From NCBI RefSeq assembly GCF_000772045.1, contig NZ_CP009754.1:5022001-5086000 (forward strand): a DNA stretch of 64,000 nt, written 5' to 3'. The position numbers and the translations under genes were made by a program. Shown in pieces: positions 17,277 through 26,362 of this stretch. Within the stretch, counting starts at the first letter, position 1; every line of letters starts with the position of its first letter. This DNA is from Streptomyces sp. CCM_MD2014. GTDB lineage: Bacteria; Actinomycetota; Actinomycetes; Streptomycetales; Streptomycetaceae. The notes under the pieces were generated by a model, which was not told the DNA's origin, did not search any database, and worked only from the letters and a program-made list of their open reading frames with translations.

Positions 17277-19826
17277 TCAGCCCAGGCGGGTCAGCTTGTC
17301 GGAGAGGCCGGGCTCGACGAGGTCCTCGCCCAGGGCCACCGGCACCTTCACCGCGCCGCTGGTACCGCCGTCGCCGACCGTGAGGGTGCCCACCTTGGTG
17401 CCGGCCTTCGCCGCGTGCGGCACCTCGTCGGCCTCGAAGGTGAGCTTCACGGTCAGTCCGCCCCAGCCGACTGCCTTGACGTCCTTCGTGGCGACGACCG
17501 GCGTACGGCCGCCGAGGCCGTCGTCGACGTACCCGACGACGCTTCCCTTCTTGAGGATCGTCGACGACTGCAGGGTGTCCTGCGCGGCCCGGATCAGCTC
17601 GTCGCTCGCGTCCAGCGCGGCGTCGAGGATGCCACCGCCGACGTCCGGCTGGCGCACCACGGCCCCGACGATGGTCCGGGTCTCCCCGCCGACCTCCTTC
17701 TTCGCCGCGAAGACGAGGTTGCCGAGGGCGGAGGTGGTGGTGCCGGTCTTGATGCCGACGACGCCGTTGTGGCCGACCAGATGGTTCCAGTTGCCGTGGT
17801 TGACGCCCTTGTAGTCGTTGTACGACATCATCGCGGCGACCTCGCGGAAGGCGGGCGACTTCATCGCCTCCTTGGCCAGCTTCACCTGGTCCACGGCCGT
17901 GCTCACCGTCGTGTTGTTGAGCCCGGAGGGGTCGGTGTACGTCGTGTTGGTCATGCCGAGGTCCTTGGCGGCGGCGTTCATCTTCTCCACGAACGCCTTC
18001 TCCGAGCCCGCGTCCCAGCGGGCCAGCAGCCGCGCCACGTTGTTCGCGGACGCGATCAGAACGGCCTTGAGGGCCTCGCGCTCGGAGATCGAGTCACCGG
18101 CGTAGACGTTGACGGTGGACTCGTCGCCCGCGTCCGACTGGTCCTCCGCCGCCTGGTCGATCTTGATCTTCGGGCCCTCGGCGCCGCTCTTGAGCGGGTG
18201 GTCGCGCAGGATGACGTACGCGGTCATGACCTTGGCCACGCTCGCGATCGGCACCGGCTTCTGGTCGCCGGACGAGCCGAACGAGCCGATGCCCTGCACG
18301 TCGAGCGCGGCCTGACCGCTGTCGGGCCACGGGATCTGCGGCTTGCCGCCCTCGAACGTGAAGCTGTCCTGTGCCGTGAGGTCGAGGGTCGGCGCGGGCA
18401 GCGGGCGCATGGACTGCACGACGCCGAGGATGATCACCAGCAGGAGGACCAGCGGCGTCCAGATCTTGACCCGGCGCACCGTCGTGCGCAGCGGGGTCTC
18501 CGGGGGCGGCGGGGTGTTCGTCAGCTCCGCCAGCAGGTCCAGCGGCGGCTTGGGCGGCAGCGGCTGCTGCGTGGTCCGGTCGGGCCCGACGTGCGGCCGT
18601 GCGGCCGTGACACCGGTACGGGGCGCCTTGGGCACCTCGGAGGTCTGTGCGGTCTGTGCGGTCTGCGCGGCCTGCGGGGGCTTGCGGTTCGCCGGGTCGT
18701 CCGGGTTCCGCAGCGCCACGAACTTGCTGGTCCGCTCGGCGTCGCCCTCGGCCCGTCCGGCCTTCTCGCCGGAGGCGGCGCCCCCCAGCTTCAGCATGGT
18801 CGTCGGCTGGTCCACGGCGGGCTTCCGCGGCGCCTTGAACACGGCGGTGGGCTGATCGACGGACGGCGCGCTGCCGCCGCCTTCGGCACCACCGTCGCCG
18901 TCCCGGCCGGACGCCGCCTGCGTGCCGGGGCCGGGCTCGGGGTCGGCCTTCGGTGCCTGGTCGGCCTTCGGTGCGTGGTCCGCCTTCGGTTCCCGGTCGG
19001 GCGTCGAGTCCGTTTCCGGTTCCGGCTCGGGTTCCGGGGTCGCCTTCGGGCTCGCGTCCGCCCGCCCGTCGGGCGCCGGGGCCGCGTCGGAGCCCGAGCC
19101 CGAGCCGGGGCCGGCGTCTGCGCCCGGGCCGGTTGCGGCGGCCGGTCCCTCGGCCCCCTCCGATGCCGAGCCCGTGTCCGGGTCCGAAGCCGCGTCGGAG
19201 TCTTCGTCCGGGCCCGCGCCGGATGCACCGTCGGCGGTGTCCCCGTCGGCCGGCTCGGCCCTCTCGGTGTCCTGCGAGGCGGTGGCCGCACGGCCCCGCC
19301 CGTCTCCGGCGCTCTCGGGCGCGTCGGCGTCCTCGTCGCCGTCCCGTGAGGTCTCCTCCGCGTCCCGCCCGCCCTCCAGGCGGGCGTTGGCCGCGGCGCG
19401 CTCGTCCGCGGTGGCCACCCAGGCCGCGACGACGTCCCGCAGGCGGCCGTCGCCCCCGGCGGCAGGCTCCTCGCGGCCGTCCTCGGAGGCGTCGGACGGC
19501 TCCGGCGCGGCGGCCGTGCCCGACGCGTCCGTGGGCGCCCCGGTGCCGGCCGACGCCTCGGGCGTCCCGTCGGCGTCGGCGTCGGCGTCCTCGCCGGAGG
19601 CGTCCGCGGCCGCCTCCGTGTCACGGACCGACAGCACCCGGGTCGCCGTGTCGACGCCGCCACCGGATGCCGCGGAGCGCTTCGCTTCCTCCCGCGCCAC
19701 CGCCGACCGCGGATCACTCGCCTCGCTCGACCCGGTCCTGGCTTCGGGAACCGGACCCGCGCTCCCCGACGTCGGTTCTTCCGACGACTCGTGCTGCTTC
19801 GACCTGTCGGGGGACTCGCCCGCCAC
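17277..19826 (-). CDS. D-alanyl-D-alanine carboxypeptidase (peptidase S11) with very long cytoplasmic tail
   Basis: 849 residues from a GTG at 19826 with GGAGGAGG upstream; an ATG at 19850 is possible but weaker. Residues 1-450 are low-complexity, rich in Asp, Glu, Ser, Pro, Ala and Gly, with two repeats of the type VDQPTAVFK / VDQPTTMLK around residues 325-355. One hydrophobic helix follows (about 453-472). The C-terminal S11 domain has SVAK near residue 528, SANN and KTGTT, the three catalytic motifs. The enzyme removes the terminal D-Ala of peptidoglycan stem peptides outside the membrane. The N-terminal tail would lie in the cytoplasm; its job is unknown, and repeated TxxLK-like Thr motifs could be kinase targets (inference). 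Confidence 0.9.
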   Translation of the reverse strand: MAGESPDRSKQHESSEEPTSGSAGPVPEARTGSSEASDPRSAVAREEAKRSAASGGGVDTATRVLSVRDTEAAADASGEDADADADGTPEASAGTGAPTDASGTAAAPEPSDASEDGREEPAAGGDGRLRDVVAAWVATADERAAANARLEGGRDAEETSRDGDEDADAPESAGDGRGRAATASQDTERAEPADGDTADGASGAGPDEDSDAASDPDTGSASEGAEGPAAATGPGADAGPGSGSGSDAAPAPDGRADASPKATPEPEPEPETDSTPDREPKADHAPKADQAPKADPEPGPGTQAASGRDGDGGAEGGGSAPSVDQPTAVFKAPRKPAVDQPTTMLKLGGAASGEKAGRAEGDAERTSKFVALRNPDDPANRKPPQAAQTAQTAQTSEVPKAPRTGVTAARPHVGPDRTTQQPLPPKPPLDLLAELTNTPPPPETPLRTTVRRVKIWTPLVLLLVIILGVVQSMRPLPAPTLDLTAQDSFTFEGGKPQIPWPDSGQAALDVQGIGSFGSSGDQKPVPIASVAKVMTAYVILRDHPLKSGAEGPKIKIDQAAEDQSDAGDESTVNVYAGDSISEREALKAVLIASANNVARLLARWDAGSEKAFVEKMNAAAKDLGMTNTTYTDPSGLNNTTVSTAVDQVKLAKEAMKSPAFREVAAMMSYNDYKGVNHGNWNHLVGHNGVVGIKTGTTTSALGNLVFAAKKEVGGETRTIVGAVVRQPDVGGGILDAALDASDELIRAAQDTLQSSTILKKGSVVGYVDDGLGGRTPVVATKDVKAVGWGGLTVKLTFEADEVPHAAKAGTKVGTLTVGDGGTSGAVKVPVALGEDLVEPGLSDKLTRLG

Positions 19827-20030
19827 CGATGCCTCCTCCATGCGCCGCACGTCCTGTGCGCGCTACCGAACCCGTACCGAAACCATCTACCAGTGTCCTG
19901 TGTACGGGTGGAACCCACGCGGAAGACGAGAACGACATACCTACTGGTTCCACTACGAAGCGGTCACGCACCCTCGACAGACCAATGTGAGAGGGGTCAC
20001 CCTGTCTGTCATCCACGCGGGGAGGCATGG

Positions 20031-20789
20031 ATGGGCAGGAGCCGCAGAACACTTCCGGAGGAGCTTCTGCTGCTGGCGTTGGACCCGACCACGGGTACCA
20101 CCGCACAGCCGCAGTCGCTCGACCTCGGTCTGGCCGGAGCACAGCTGGTGGAGCTGGCGCTGGCCGGACGGATAGCCCCAGACGGGGATCGTATCGCCGT
20201 GGTGGCCCCACGGCCGACAGGAGATCCAACACTGGACTGCGCGTTGGAGTTGCTGCGAAGGCGCGGCGCTCCGGTACGGGCGGTCAACTGGATTGGCGGA
20301 CCCCGCCTGGGGCTTCGCCAGACCTATCTCTCGCATCTGGAGCGCTGCGGCATGGTGCATGCCGTGGAGGGCCAGATGTGCGGGGTGCTGCCGACGACTC
20401 GCTACCAGGCGACGGACACGGCGATCAGCAGGGAGATCAAGGCCCGGCTCGACTCGGCGATCCGCACCGGCGTACCGCCGGACCCGCGGACCGCGGCGCT
20501 CGCCGCGCTGGCCCACGCGGTCGGACTCGGCAAGCACCTCTACCCGGGCAACGAAGGACGCTCGTCACGGTCCCGGCTGCGGGACCTCATCAGGCACGAC
20601 CCCATGGGCGGCCTGGTGGCGCACGCGGTGATGGACGTCCAGAACGGCGCTGCGGCACAGCCGCGCCGCAGTCCGGCACCGGCCGGCCGCCAGGCCCCGG
20701 GACCGGGGGCGAGGCCCGCCCCGGAACCAGCCCGCGGTGTCCCGGCGCAACCGCGCCACGGATCCATGGCGCGAGCGGCGGTCCACTAG
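20031..20789 (+). CDS. GPP34 (GOLPH3/VPS74-like) family protein
   Basis: 252 residues from an ATG preceded by GGGGAGG. Family features include MGRSRRTLPEELLLLALDP at the start, the helical core GLAGAQLVELALAGRI, and SRLRDLIRHDPMGGLVAHAV near the end. The final 45 residues are Pro/Ala/Arg-rich and disordered. In eukaryotes these proteins bind phosphoinositides in the Golgi; the many Streptomyces paralogs have no settled role. Divergent from the carboxypeptidase gene. Confidence 0.85.
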   Translation: MGRSRRTLPEELLLLALDPTTGTTAQPQSLDLGLAGAQLVELALAGRIAPDGDRIAVVAPRPTGDPTLDCALELLRRRGAPVRAVNWIGGPRLGLRQTYLSHLERCGMVHAVEGQMCGVLPTTRYQATDTAISREIKARLDSAIRTGVPPDPRTAALAALAHAVGLGKHLYPGNEGRSSRSRLRDLIRHDPMGGLVAHAVMDVQNGAAAQPRRSPAPAGRQAPGPGARPAPEPARGVPAQPRHGSMARAAVH

Positions 20790-21096
20790 GCCCTGCCGTC
20801 CGCGAGCGCACCGCACCACCGCTACACGCATCGCCGCACCGCCAGTCCCCAAGCCCGGTCACGGGAGCCGCAGGTCCGCGCGGGGCGGCGGAACCGACCG
20901 TACGTCCGGCCCGCCCGGACCGAGGAAAGGTTCCGCCGCCCCGCGCGGCCGCACCCGGGGGTGGTGTGCCGAACCGGCGTGTACGCGGCGCATATCGACC
21001 GTTTCCCAGCGGTAGTAAGCACCTTGGTGGCAGTCTGCTCAACAGCAGATACACAAAGTGGCAAGTACGAGTCACCCAGCCGGAGGTGCACGTCCC
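20790..21096. other. 307-bp intergenic region without a recognisable gene
   Basis: Upstream of the XRE gene. The last 90 bases are less GC-rich and probably hold its promoter. I see no RNA gene or repeat here. Confidence 0.5.
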
Positions 21097-21954
21097 GTGG
21101 CGTCGAGTGTCAATCCCACCGTAAGGCGACGTCGGCTGGGCCAGGAGCTGCGCCGGCTCCGGGAGCAGAAGGGCATGACGGCCGAGGAGGTCGCCGAGCG
21201 GCTGCTGGTCTCCCAGTCGAAGATCAGCCGCCTGGAGAACGGGCGGCGCAGCATCAGTCAGCGCGACGTCCGCGACCTGTGCGGGGTCTACGAGGTCGAG
21301 GACCAGCGGATCGTCGACTCGCTGATGCAGATGGCCAAGGACTCCCGCCAGCAGGGCTGGTGGCACGCCTTCGGGGACATCCCGTACAGCGTCTACATCG
21401 GCCTGGAGACCGACGCGGAGTCGCTGCGCACCTACGAACCCCAGATCATCACCGGCCTGTTGCAGACCCGGCCCTACGCCGAGGCGCTCATCCAGGGCGC
21501 GTTGCCCGAGACGTCCGTCGCCGACGTCGAGAAACGGGTGCAGGTCCGCATACGGCGCCAGGAGCGCATCACCGCCGAGCACAACCCGCTGCGCCTGTGG
21601 GTCGTCCTCGACGAGGCCAGCCTGCGCCGGGTGGTGGGCAGCAGGCAGGTGATGCGGGAGCAGCTGGAGCACGTCGCCGAGATGTCGCAGCTGCCGCACA
21701 TCACCGTGCAGGTGCTGCCCTTCGACGTCGGGGCGCACCCCGGCATCAACGGCCAGTACTCCATCCTGGAGTTCGCCGACACGGCCGACTCCAGCGTGGT
21801 GTACATCGAGGGCGTGACCAGCGACCTGTACCTGGAGAAGGCGCCGGACGTGCAGAAGTACACGGTGATGTACGAGCATCTGCGGGCGCAGGCCCTGAAC
21901 GTGGAGCAGTCGCGGCAGCGCATCGAGGACGTGGCGAAGGAGTACGCGCGCTGA
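21097..21954 (+). CDS. XRE-family regulator with DUF5753 domain (WhiJ-like)
   Basis: 285 residues from a GTG with GGAGG upstream. The helix-turn-helix lies at about 10-65 (LGQELRRLREQKGMTAEEVA, SQSKISRLENGRR). The rest is a DUF5753 domain with YEPQIITGLLQTRPYAEAL, QERIT and the segment HITVQVLPFDVGAHPG. Streptomyces has many such regulators, usually paired with a small DUF397 protein as here (22130-22321). WhiJ-type pairs affect development, and some recent work treats XRE-DUF397 pairs as toxin-antitoxin-like. Target genes are unknown. Confidence 0.9.
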   Translation: MASSVNPTVRRRRLGQELRRLREQKGMTAEEVAERLLVSQSKISRLENGRRSISQRDVRDLCGVYEVEDQRIVDSLMQMAKDSRQQGWWHAFGDIPYSVYIGLETDAESLRTYEPQIITGLLQTRPYAEALIQGALPETSVADVEKRVQVRIRRQERITAEHNPLRLWVVLDEASLRRVVGSRQVMREQLEHVAEMSQLPHITVQVLPFDVGAHPGINGQYSILEFADTADSSVVYIEGVTSDLYLEKAPDVQKYTVMYEHLRAQALNVEQSRQRIEDVAKEYAR

Positions 21955-22129
21955 ACGGGGGCGGCATAGTACACGGCTCCCACGATGTACTGGAAGACTC
22001 ACCTGGAATATGCCATCCGACCGAGTGAATGGCTGCTCCGGCGGGGGAGGCCAGCGAGTAGCGTCGATCACGCCAAAGATCACACGTCATTGGCGTAAAC
22101 CACACTCGCGACTCGCCATCGGAGCAGAC

Positions 22130-22321
22130 ATGGCAATTCTTCAGGGCGCCCAGGAATCGTGGACCAAGTCCTCCTACTCCGGAGGCAACGGCGCGTGCGT
22201 CGAGGTCCGGTCCCCGCTCGCGGCGGCGCTCGCCGTCCGTGACTCCAAGGTGACCGACGGCCCGGTCCTCGCCTTCCCCGCCGACGCGTGGAACGCCTTC
22301 GTGACGTCGGTCAAGGAGTAA
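22130..22321 (+). CDS. DUF397 small protein paired with the XRE regulator
   Basis: 63 residues with the family hallmark WTKSSYSGGNGACVEV near the start and VRDSKVTDGPVLAFPADAWNAFV after it. DUF397 proteins act with their neighbouring DUF5753-XRE partner; a 175-bp gap separates them here, so it may have its own promoter. GGAG lies six bases before the ATG. Cytoplasmic. Confidence 0.92.
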   Translation: MAILQGAQESWTKSSYSGGNGACVEVRSPLAAALAVRDSKVTDGPVLAFPADAWNAFVTSVKE

Positions 22322-22356
22322 CACCGCCGCGCGCCGTATCTCCGTACCGCGACGGA

Positions 22357-22393
22357 GCCCTCTCGACCAGTTCGCCGACCTTGCCGAGAGGGC
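22357..22393. terminator. Hairpin between convergent DUF397 and MerR genes
   Basis: Nine-base arms GCCCTCTCG (22357-22365) and CGAGAGGGC (22385-22393) with a 19-base loop, placed to serve both genes. Confidence 0.55.
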
Positions 22394-22413
22394 GCCCGTC
22401 ACCTCACTCCACG

Positions 22414-23310
22414 TCACCTCACCGGGAACGCCACGTCGCACACCGGGTCCTGCGGGCCCGCGGCCTCCCAGTCGGCGAAGTACACCTCGCGGCACGGCCC
22501 CGTCACCGTCAGGCCCTGCGCGGCGATCCACTCCTCCACCGCCCCGAAGGCGGCCAGGATCTGCGGATAGGCCACCTGGGCCTTGGTGATCCGGGTGCGG
22601 GCCAGCCGCCCGGCCGGCTCCACCCGCACCCGCGTCCCCCGGGCCCGTCCGCGCTCCTCGCACCACGCCCGGGCCGCCGCCTCGTCGGCGACCGGCACGC
22701 AGGACTCGGCCGGGCCGTCGCTCTCCGCCGACACGTCCGCGTGGTAGACGACGAACGGTGCCGCCGTCACACCCCCGCAGCCCCGGGCCGCCTCCTCCAG
22801 CCGCTCCAGCGACGCGCCGATCCACTGCGGCAGCTCGTCGGCCAGCGTGTGCCGGGTCTCGGTGATCACCACCTGCTCGGGCACGTCCACCGTCTCGACC
22901 ACGAATTTCCCGTACACGTCGGAATCCCTTCCCGTCAGACGTCCACGGAGGTACTCGACGAGCGTGCGCTGCCCGGCCACCCGGGCCTCCACGTCCGCCC
23001 AGTAGGCGTCGAGCAGACCGGCGGACCGGTCGCCGTCCGCGCGGACCACCTCGGCGATCCGCGCGAGCGGCATGTCCAGCCGGCGCAACAGGGCCACCAG
23101 CCGGGCGCGTTCGACCTGACCCGCGCGGTAGTACCGGTAGCCGGTGGCCTCGTCCACGTGGGCGGGCGCCAGCAGCCCCAGCCGGTCGTACAGCCGCAGT
23201 GCCTTGGCCGACAGCCGGGCCCGCGCGGCGAACGCGCCGATGGTCAGCAACGCGTCGTCGGGCACGTCCCCCACCCGGTCACCCAGGCCGTCACCCATGC
23301 CGTCGGCCAC
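22414..23310 (-). CDS. MerR-family regulator with GyrI-like ligand domain
   Basis: 298 residues. MerR winged-helix at about 20-90 (LLTIGAFAARARLSAKALRLYDRLGLL, DEATGYRYYRAGQ), a helical dimerisation segment to about 130, then a BmrR/GyrI-like effector-binding domain with the C-terminal phrase CREVYFADW. Such proteins sense cationic or hydrophobic drugs and activate transcription by untwisting a long-spacer promoter. A promoter of that kind lies just upstream (23377-23398), pointing at autoregulation. No exporter is adjacent. Confidence 0.88.
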   Translation of the reverse strand: MADGMGDGLGDRVGDVPDDALLTIGAFAARARLSAKALRLYDRLGLLAPAHVDEATGYRYYRAGQVERARLVALLRRLDMPLARIAEVVRADGDRSAGLLDAYWADVEARVAGQRTLVEYLRGRLTGRDSDVYGKFVVETVDVPEQVVITETRHTLADELPQWIGASLERLEEAARGCGGVTAAPFVVYHADVSAESDGPAESCVPVADEAAARAWCEERGRARGTRVRVEPAGRLARTRITKAQVAYPQILAAFGAVEEWIAAQGLTVTGPCREVYFADWEAAGPQDPVCDVAFPVR

Positions 23311-23376
23311 CCCTCATCCACGCCGTCATCCTCCGTCGCCGGGCGGCTCTTCCGCCCGGTGACGGAGACACTCGGG

Positions 23377-23398
23377 CTTGCCCCAGGGGCAAGGTCAA
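23377..23398 (-). promoter_or_regulatory. MerR-type promoter/operator overlapping the glutathione peroxidase stop
   Basis: A 17-base near-palindrome CTTGCCCCAGGGGCAAG (23377-23393) follows a minus-strand TTGACC hexamer (23398-23393). Placing the dyad directly after the -35 box is the MerR arrangement. It would drive the MerR gene; the -35 box overlaps the stop codon of the upstream glutathione peroxidase gene. Confidence 0.6.
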
Positions 23399-23916
23399 CC
23401 GGCCAGGCGCGCTTCCACGGCCGCCACGACCTCGGCCGCCTCCGGCTCGGTCTGCGGGGCGAACCGGGCGGCGACCTTGCCGTCCCGCCCGATCAGGAAC
23501 TTCTCGAAGTTCCAGCGGATGTCACCGCTGTGCCCTTCGGCGTCCGCGAAAGCGGTCAGCCGGTCGTACAGCGGGTGCCTGCCCTCCCCGTTGACCTCGA
23601 CCTTCTCGGTCATCGGGAAGGTGACGCCGTACGTCGCCGAGCAGAACTCGGCGATCTCGCCGGCGCTGCCCGGCTCCTGGCCCATGAACTGGTTGCAGGG
23701 CACGCCCAGCACGGTGAACCCCTGCTCCGCGTACCGCTCGTGCAGCCGCTCCAGGCCGGCGTACTGCGGGGTGAGTCCGCACTTGGATGCCACGTTGACC
23801 ACCAGCACGACCCGGCCCGCGTACTGGGCGAGGTCCGCTTTCCCGCCCTGGAGGGCGCCGATCTCGACATCGAGGGGGAGGCTGTCGTCGCTGCGCGTGT
23901 TCGGTGAGGTCGTCAT
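23395..23916 (-). CDS. Glutathione peroxidase family (thiol peroxidase)
   Basis: 173 residues. Catalytic tetrad elements are visible: Cys in VASKCGLTPQY, Gln/Pro in GVPCNQFMGQEPG, and WNFEKFLIGRDG. In bacteria without glutathione these enzymes use thioredoxin or mycothiol systems to reduce peroxides. The peroxidatic residue is Cys rather than selenocysteine. Cytoplasmic. It lies upstream of the MerR gene on the same strand, with the MerR promoter inside its 3' end. Confidence 0.94.
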   Translation of the reverse strand: MTTSPNTRSDDSLPLDVEIGALQGGKADLAQYAGRVVLVVNVASKCGLTPQYAGLERLHERYAEQGFTVLGVPCNQFMGQEPGSAGEIAEFCSATYGVTFPMTEKVEVNGEGRHPLYDRLTAFADAEGHSGDIRWNFEKFLIGRDGKVAARFAPQTEPEAAEVVAAVEARLAG

Positions 23917-23926
23917 GGACCGGATG

Positions 23927-24910
23927 CTAGTCCGGCACTCCGCCCACCCCGCCGCCCGCCTCGACGAGCACCTCCCCGGCCGGTGTCCGCGAGTACAGCA
24001 CCGAGCGGCCCGCGCGCCGCCGTTCCACCAGCCCCGCGTCGAGCAGCACCCGCAGGTGCCGGCCGACCGAGCCCAGGCCCTGCCCGGTCACGCCGACCAG
24101 CTGGCTGGTGCTCATGGGGGTGCCGAGCAGCGTCAGCACGGCCGCGCGGGCCGGCCCGAGCAGCGCCCCGAGGGCGGCGGGCACGCGCCGGGCACCGTCG
24201 TCCGCGAGGGCGCCCGCGCACGGATACACCAACGCGTACCGCTCGGGCTCCTTCCACGCCACCCAGCCGTGCCGCTGCGGAGTGACCGGGACGAGGAGCA
24301 GCTCCGCCCCGGACAGCTCGCGCGGCGGGTACGGGTGCAGGTTGATCTGGAGCCGGTTGTCGCCCAGCCAGCGGGTGCCGGGCCGCAGGGCGTCCAGCAC
24401 CGTCGCCCAGCCGCCCCGGCTCACCTGCGCGGTCCGCGCGACGACGTCCGCCTCCAGGACCCGGCGGCGCCGGTCCCAGTCCGGCCGTACCGCCTGCGCC
24501 CAGACCTCCTCGAGCAGCGCCGCGGCCCGTTCCGGCAGGTCGTCGCGGTCCAGGGCGGCCGGGAGCGGGCCTCCGACGGAGACGGTCAGGCCGGCGCGGG
24601 CCTCGTCGGGGCGGGCGGCCCGGATCCGCGCCACGCCCTCCTCGAAGCTGAGGCCCTCGACCGGGGCGGGGGTGAGGAAGTCGGCGTTCCATCCCCGGCC
24701 GAGACCCGCGTCGACGAGCAGCGCGGTCACCGGGTCGGCCGCCATCCGGCGCAGATGGGCGGGCCGGTGGGCGTCGAGCCACGCCCGTTCGCCGGGGTGT
24801 CCGGCCACTCCGGCGTGCAGCAGTTTCAGGCAGGCGAGGGTCTCGTCGAGCGGCGAGACGACGAAGCGGCTGCGGGCGAGCGTGTCGGCGTTGATCTCCC
24901 ACCAGCCCAC
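23927..24910 (-). CDS. ArsR-type winged-helix regulator with long N-terminal domain
   Basis: 327 residues from a GTG at 24910 with GAGAGG upstream. The first 240 residues form an alpha/beta region I cannot assign firmly, similar to DUF5937-type domains; the C-terminal part (about 245-320) is a winged helix with TLLGTPMSTSQLVGVTG, SVGRHLRVLLDAGLVERRRAGRSVLYSRT. Divergent from an MFS exporter gene 78 bp away, so it probably represses that gene in the absence of an inducer. Confidence 0.82.
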   Translation of the reverse strand: MGWWEINADTLARSRFVVSPLDETLACLKLLHAGVAGHPGERAWLDAHRPAHLRRMAADPVTALLVDAGLGRGWNADFLTPAPVEGLSFEEGVARIRAARPDEARAGLTVSVGGPLPAALDRDDLPERAAALLEEVWAQAVRPDWDRRRRVLEADVVARTAQVSRGGWATVLDALRPGTRWLGDNRLQINLHPYPPRELSGAELLLVPVTPQRHGWVAWKEPERYALVYPCAGALADDGARRVPAALGALLGPARAAVLTLLGTPMSTSQLVGVTGQGLGSVGRHLRVLLDAGLVERRRAGRSVLYSRTPAGEVLVEAGGGVGGVPD

Positions 24911-24988
24911 GACCCGGCCCCTCTCGCCACCTTTCGCCTCCGCGCGAAACAATAACGGCCGGTCCGGCGGCCGCCCCACACTCCCCGC

Positions 24989-26206
24989 ATGCCAGACACG
25001 AGCCGCAGAAGCTACGCGGACCTCTTCCGCACCCCGGAGTTCAGCCCGCTCTTCCTCTCCTCCGCCGCCAACCTCGCCGCCCAGACGGTGAGCGGCCTCG
25101 CCCTCGGCACCCTGGTCTTCCGCGCGACGAACTCGCCGCTGCTCTCCGCGGTCAGCATGTTCGGACCGGCGCTCGCCCAGGTCGTCGGCGCCACGTTCTT
25201 CCTCTCCGGCGCCGACCGGCTGCCCCCGCGTGCCACGCTCGCGGGTCTCTCCCTGGCCTTCGCCGTCACCACCGCGGCGCTCGCCCTGCCCGGCCTGCCG
25301 GTGTGGGGCATCCTCGCCCTGGTCCTGGTCAAGGGCCTGATCGCCTCCGTCGGCGGCGGGGTCCGCTGGGGCCTGCTGACCGAGATCCTGTCCAAGGACG
25401 GCTACCTGACCGGCCGTTCGCTCTTCAACATGATGAACGGCGTCCTGCAGATCGCCGGTTACGCGGCCGGCGGCGTCCTCGTGACCGTCCTGTCACCGCG
25501 CCTGTGCCTGCTGCTCGCCGCCGGCCTCTACGCCACGGCCGCCGGCGTCGCCCTCCGGCTGACCCGCCGCCCGGCGCGCACCGCCGGCCGCCCCTCCGTA
25601 AGAGCCACCTGGCGTGCCAACTCCCGGCTGTGGTCGGCCCGACCGCGCCGCCACCTGTATCTCGCCCTGTGGATCCCCAACGGCCTCGTCGTCGGCTGCG
25701 AGTCCCTGTACGTCTCCTACGACCCCCGCGCCGCGGGCACGCTGTTCGCCTGTGCCGCACTGGGCATGCTGGCCGGCGACCTCACGGTCGGCCGGCTGCT
25801 CCCGGCGCGGTTGCGCCCGCGCCTCGGCGTCCCCCTCCTGGTGCTGCTGGCCGCCCCGTACCTCGTCCTCTTCCTGCGCCCGCCGCTGCCGCTGACGGCC
25901 GTGCTGGTCGCGGTGGCCTCCGTGGGCTTCGGGGCGACCCTGGTGCAGCAGGAGCGCCTGATCGCCGCGACCCCCGACGAACTCTCCGGGCACGCCCTCG
26001 GACTGCACTCCGCCGGGATGCTCACCATGCAGGGCGTCGCCGCGACCCTGGCCGGCACGGTGGCGCAGTTCACCTCACCGGCGACGGCCATGACCGTGAT
26101 GGCGCTCGCCTCCCTCACGGTGACGCTCACGCTGACGGTGGCGAGCCGACGGGACGCGGCAGACGGCGGGCTGCTGCCGACGCGGGCGGCGGTGCGGTCC
26201 GTGTGA
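24989..26206 (+). CDS. MFS transporter
   Basis: 405 residues with about twelve hydrophobic helices. Arg-rich loop between the halves (RLTRRPARTAGRP) and the conserved RPPL / RPAR charged loops fit an MFS efflux protein of 12 helices. No Shine-Dalgarno is obvious before the ATG, so the transcript may be leaderless. Substrate unknown; the divergent ArsR-like regulator is the likely controller. Confidence 0.86.
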   Translation: MPDTSRRSYADLFRTPEFSPLFLSSAANLAAQTVSGLALGTLVFRATNSPLLSAVSMFGPALAQVVGATFFLSGADRLPPRATLAGLSLAFAVTTAALALPGLPVWGILALVLVKGLIASVGGGVRWGLLTEILSKDGYLTGRSLFNMMNGVLQIAGYAAGGVLVTVLSPRLCLLLAAGLYATAAGVALRLTRRPARTAGRPSVRATWRANSRLWSARPRRHLYLALWIPNGLVVGCESLYVSYDPRAAGTLFACAALGMLAGDLTVGRLLPARLRPRLGVPLLVLLAAPYLVLFLRPPLPLTAVLVAVASVGFGATLVQQERLIAATPDELSGHALGLHSAGMLTMQGVAATLAGTVAQFTSPATAMTVMALASLTVTLTLTVASRRDAADGGLLPTRAAVRSV

Positions 26207-26362
26207 CGTGCCGGTCCGGCGGGTGCGACTCGGCTTCGATTGGGTTAAGGAGCGCCCGGGAACTCCTGCGCGCCCGGACCTTTGCCTAGGCTGAGGAGCT
26301 TGGGGAGGGCGCCTGAGGACAAGGAGAGGGCGGCTCTTGAGCGCTGCGACACCGGAGTAGTC

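Noticed and set aside
16860..19349. Plus-strand open frame of 829 codons
   Set aside because: Shadow of the carboxypeptidase and membrane-protein genes; composition is that of reversed coding DNA.
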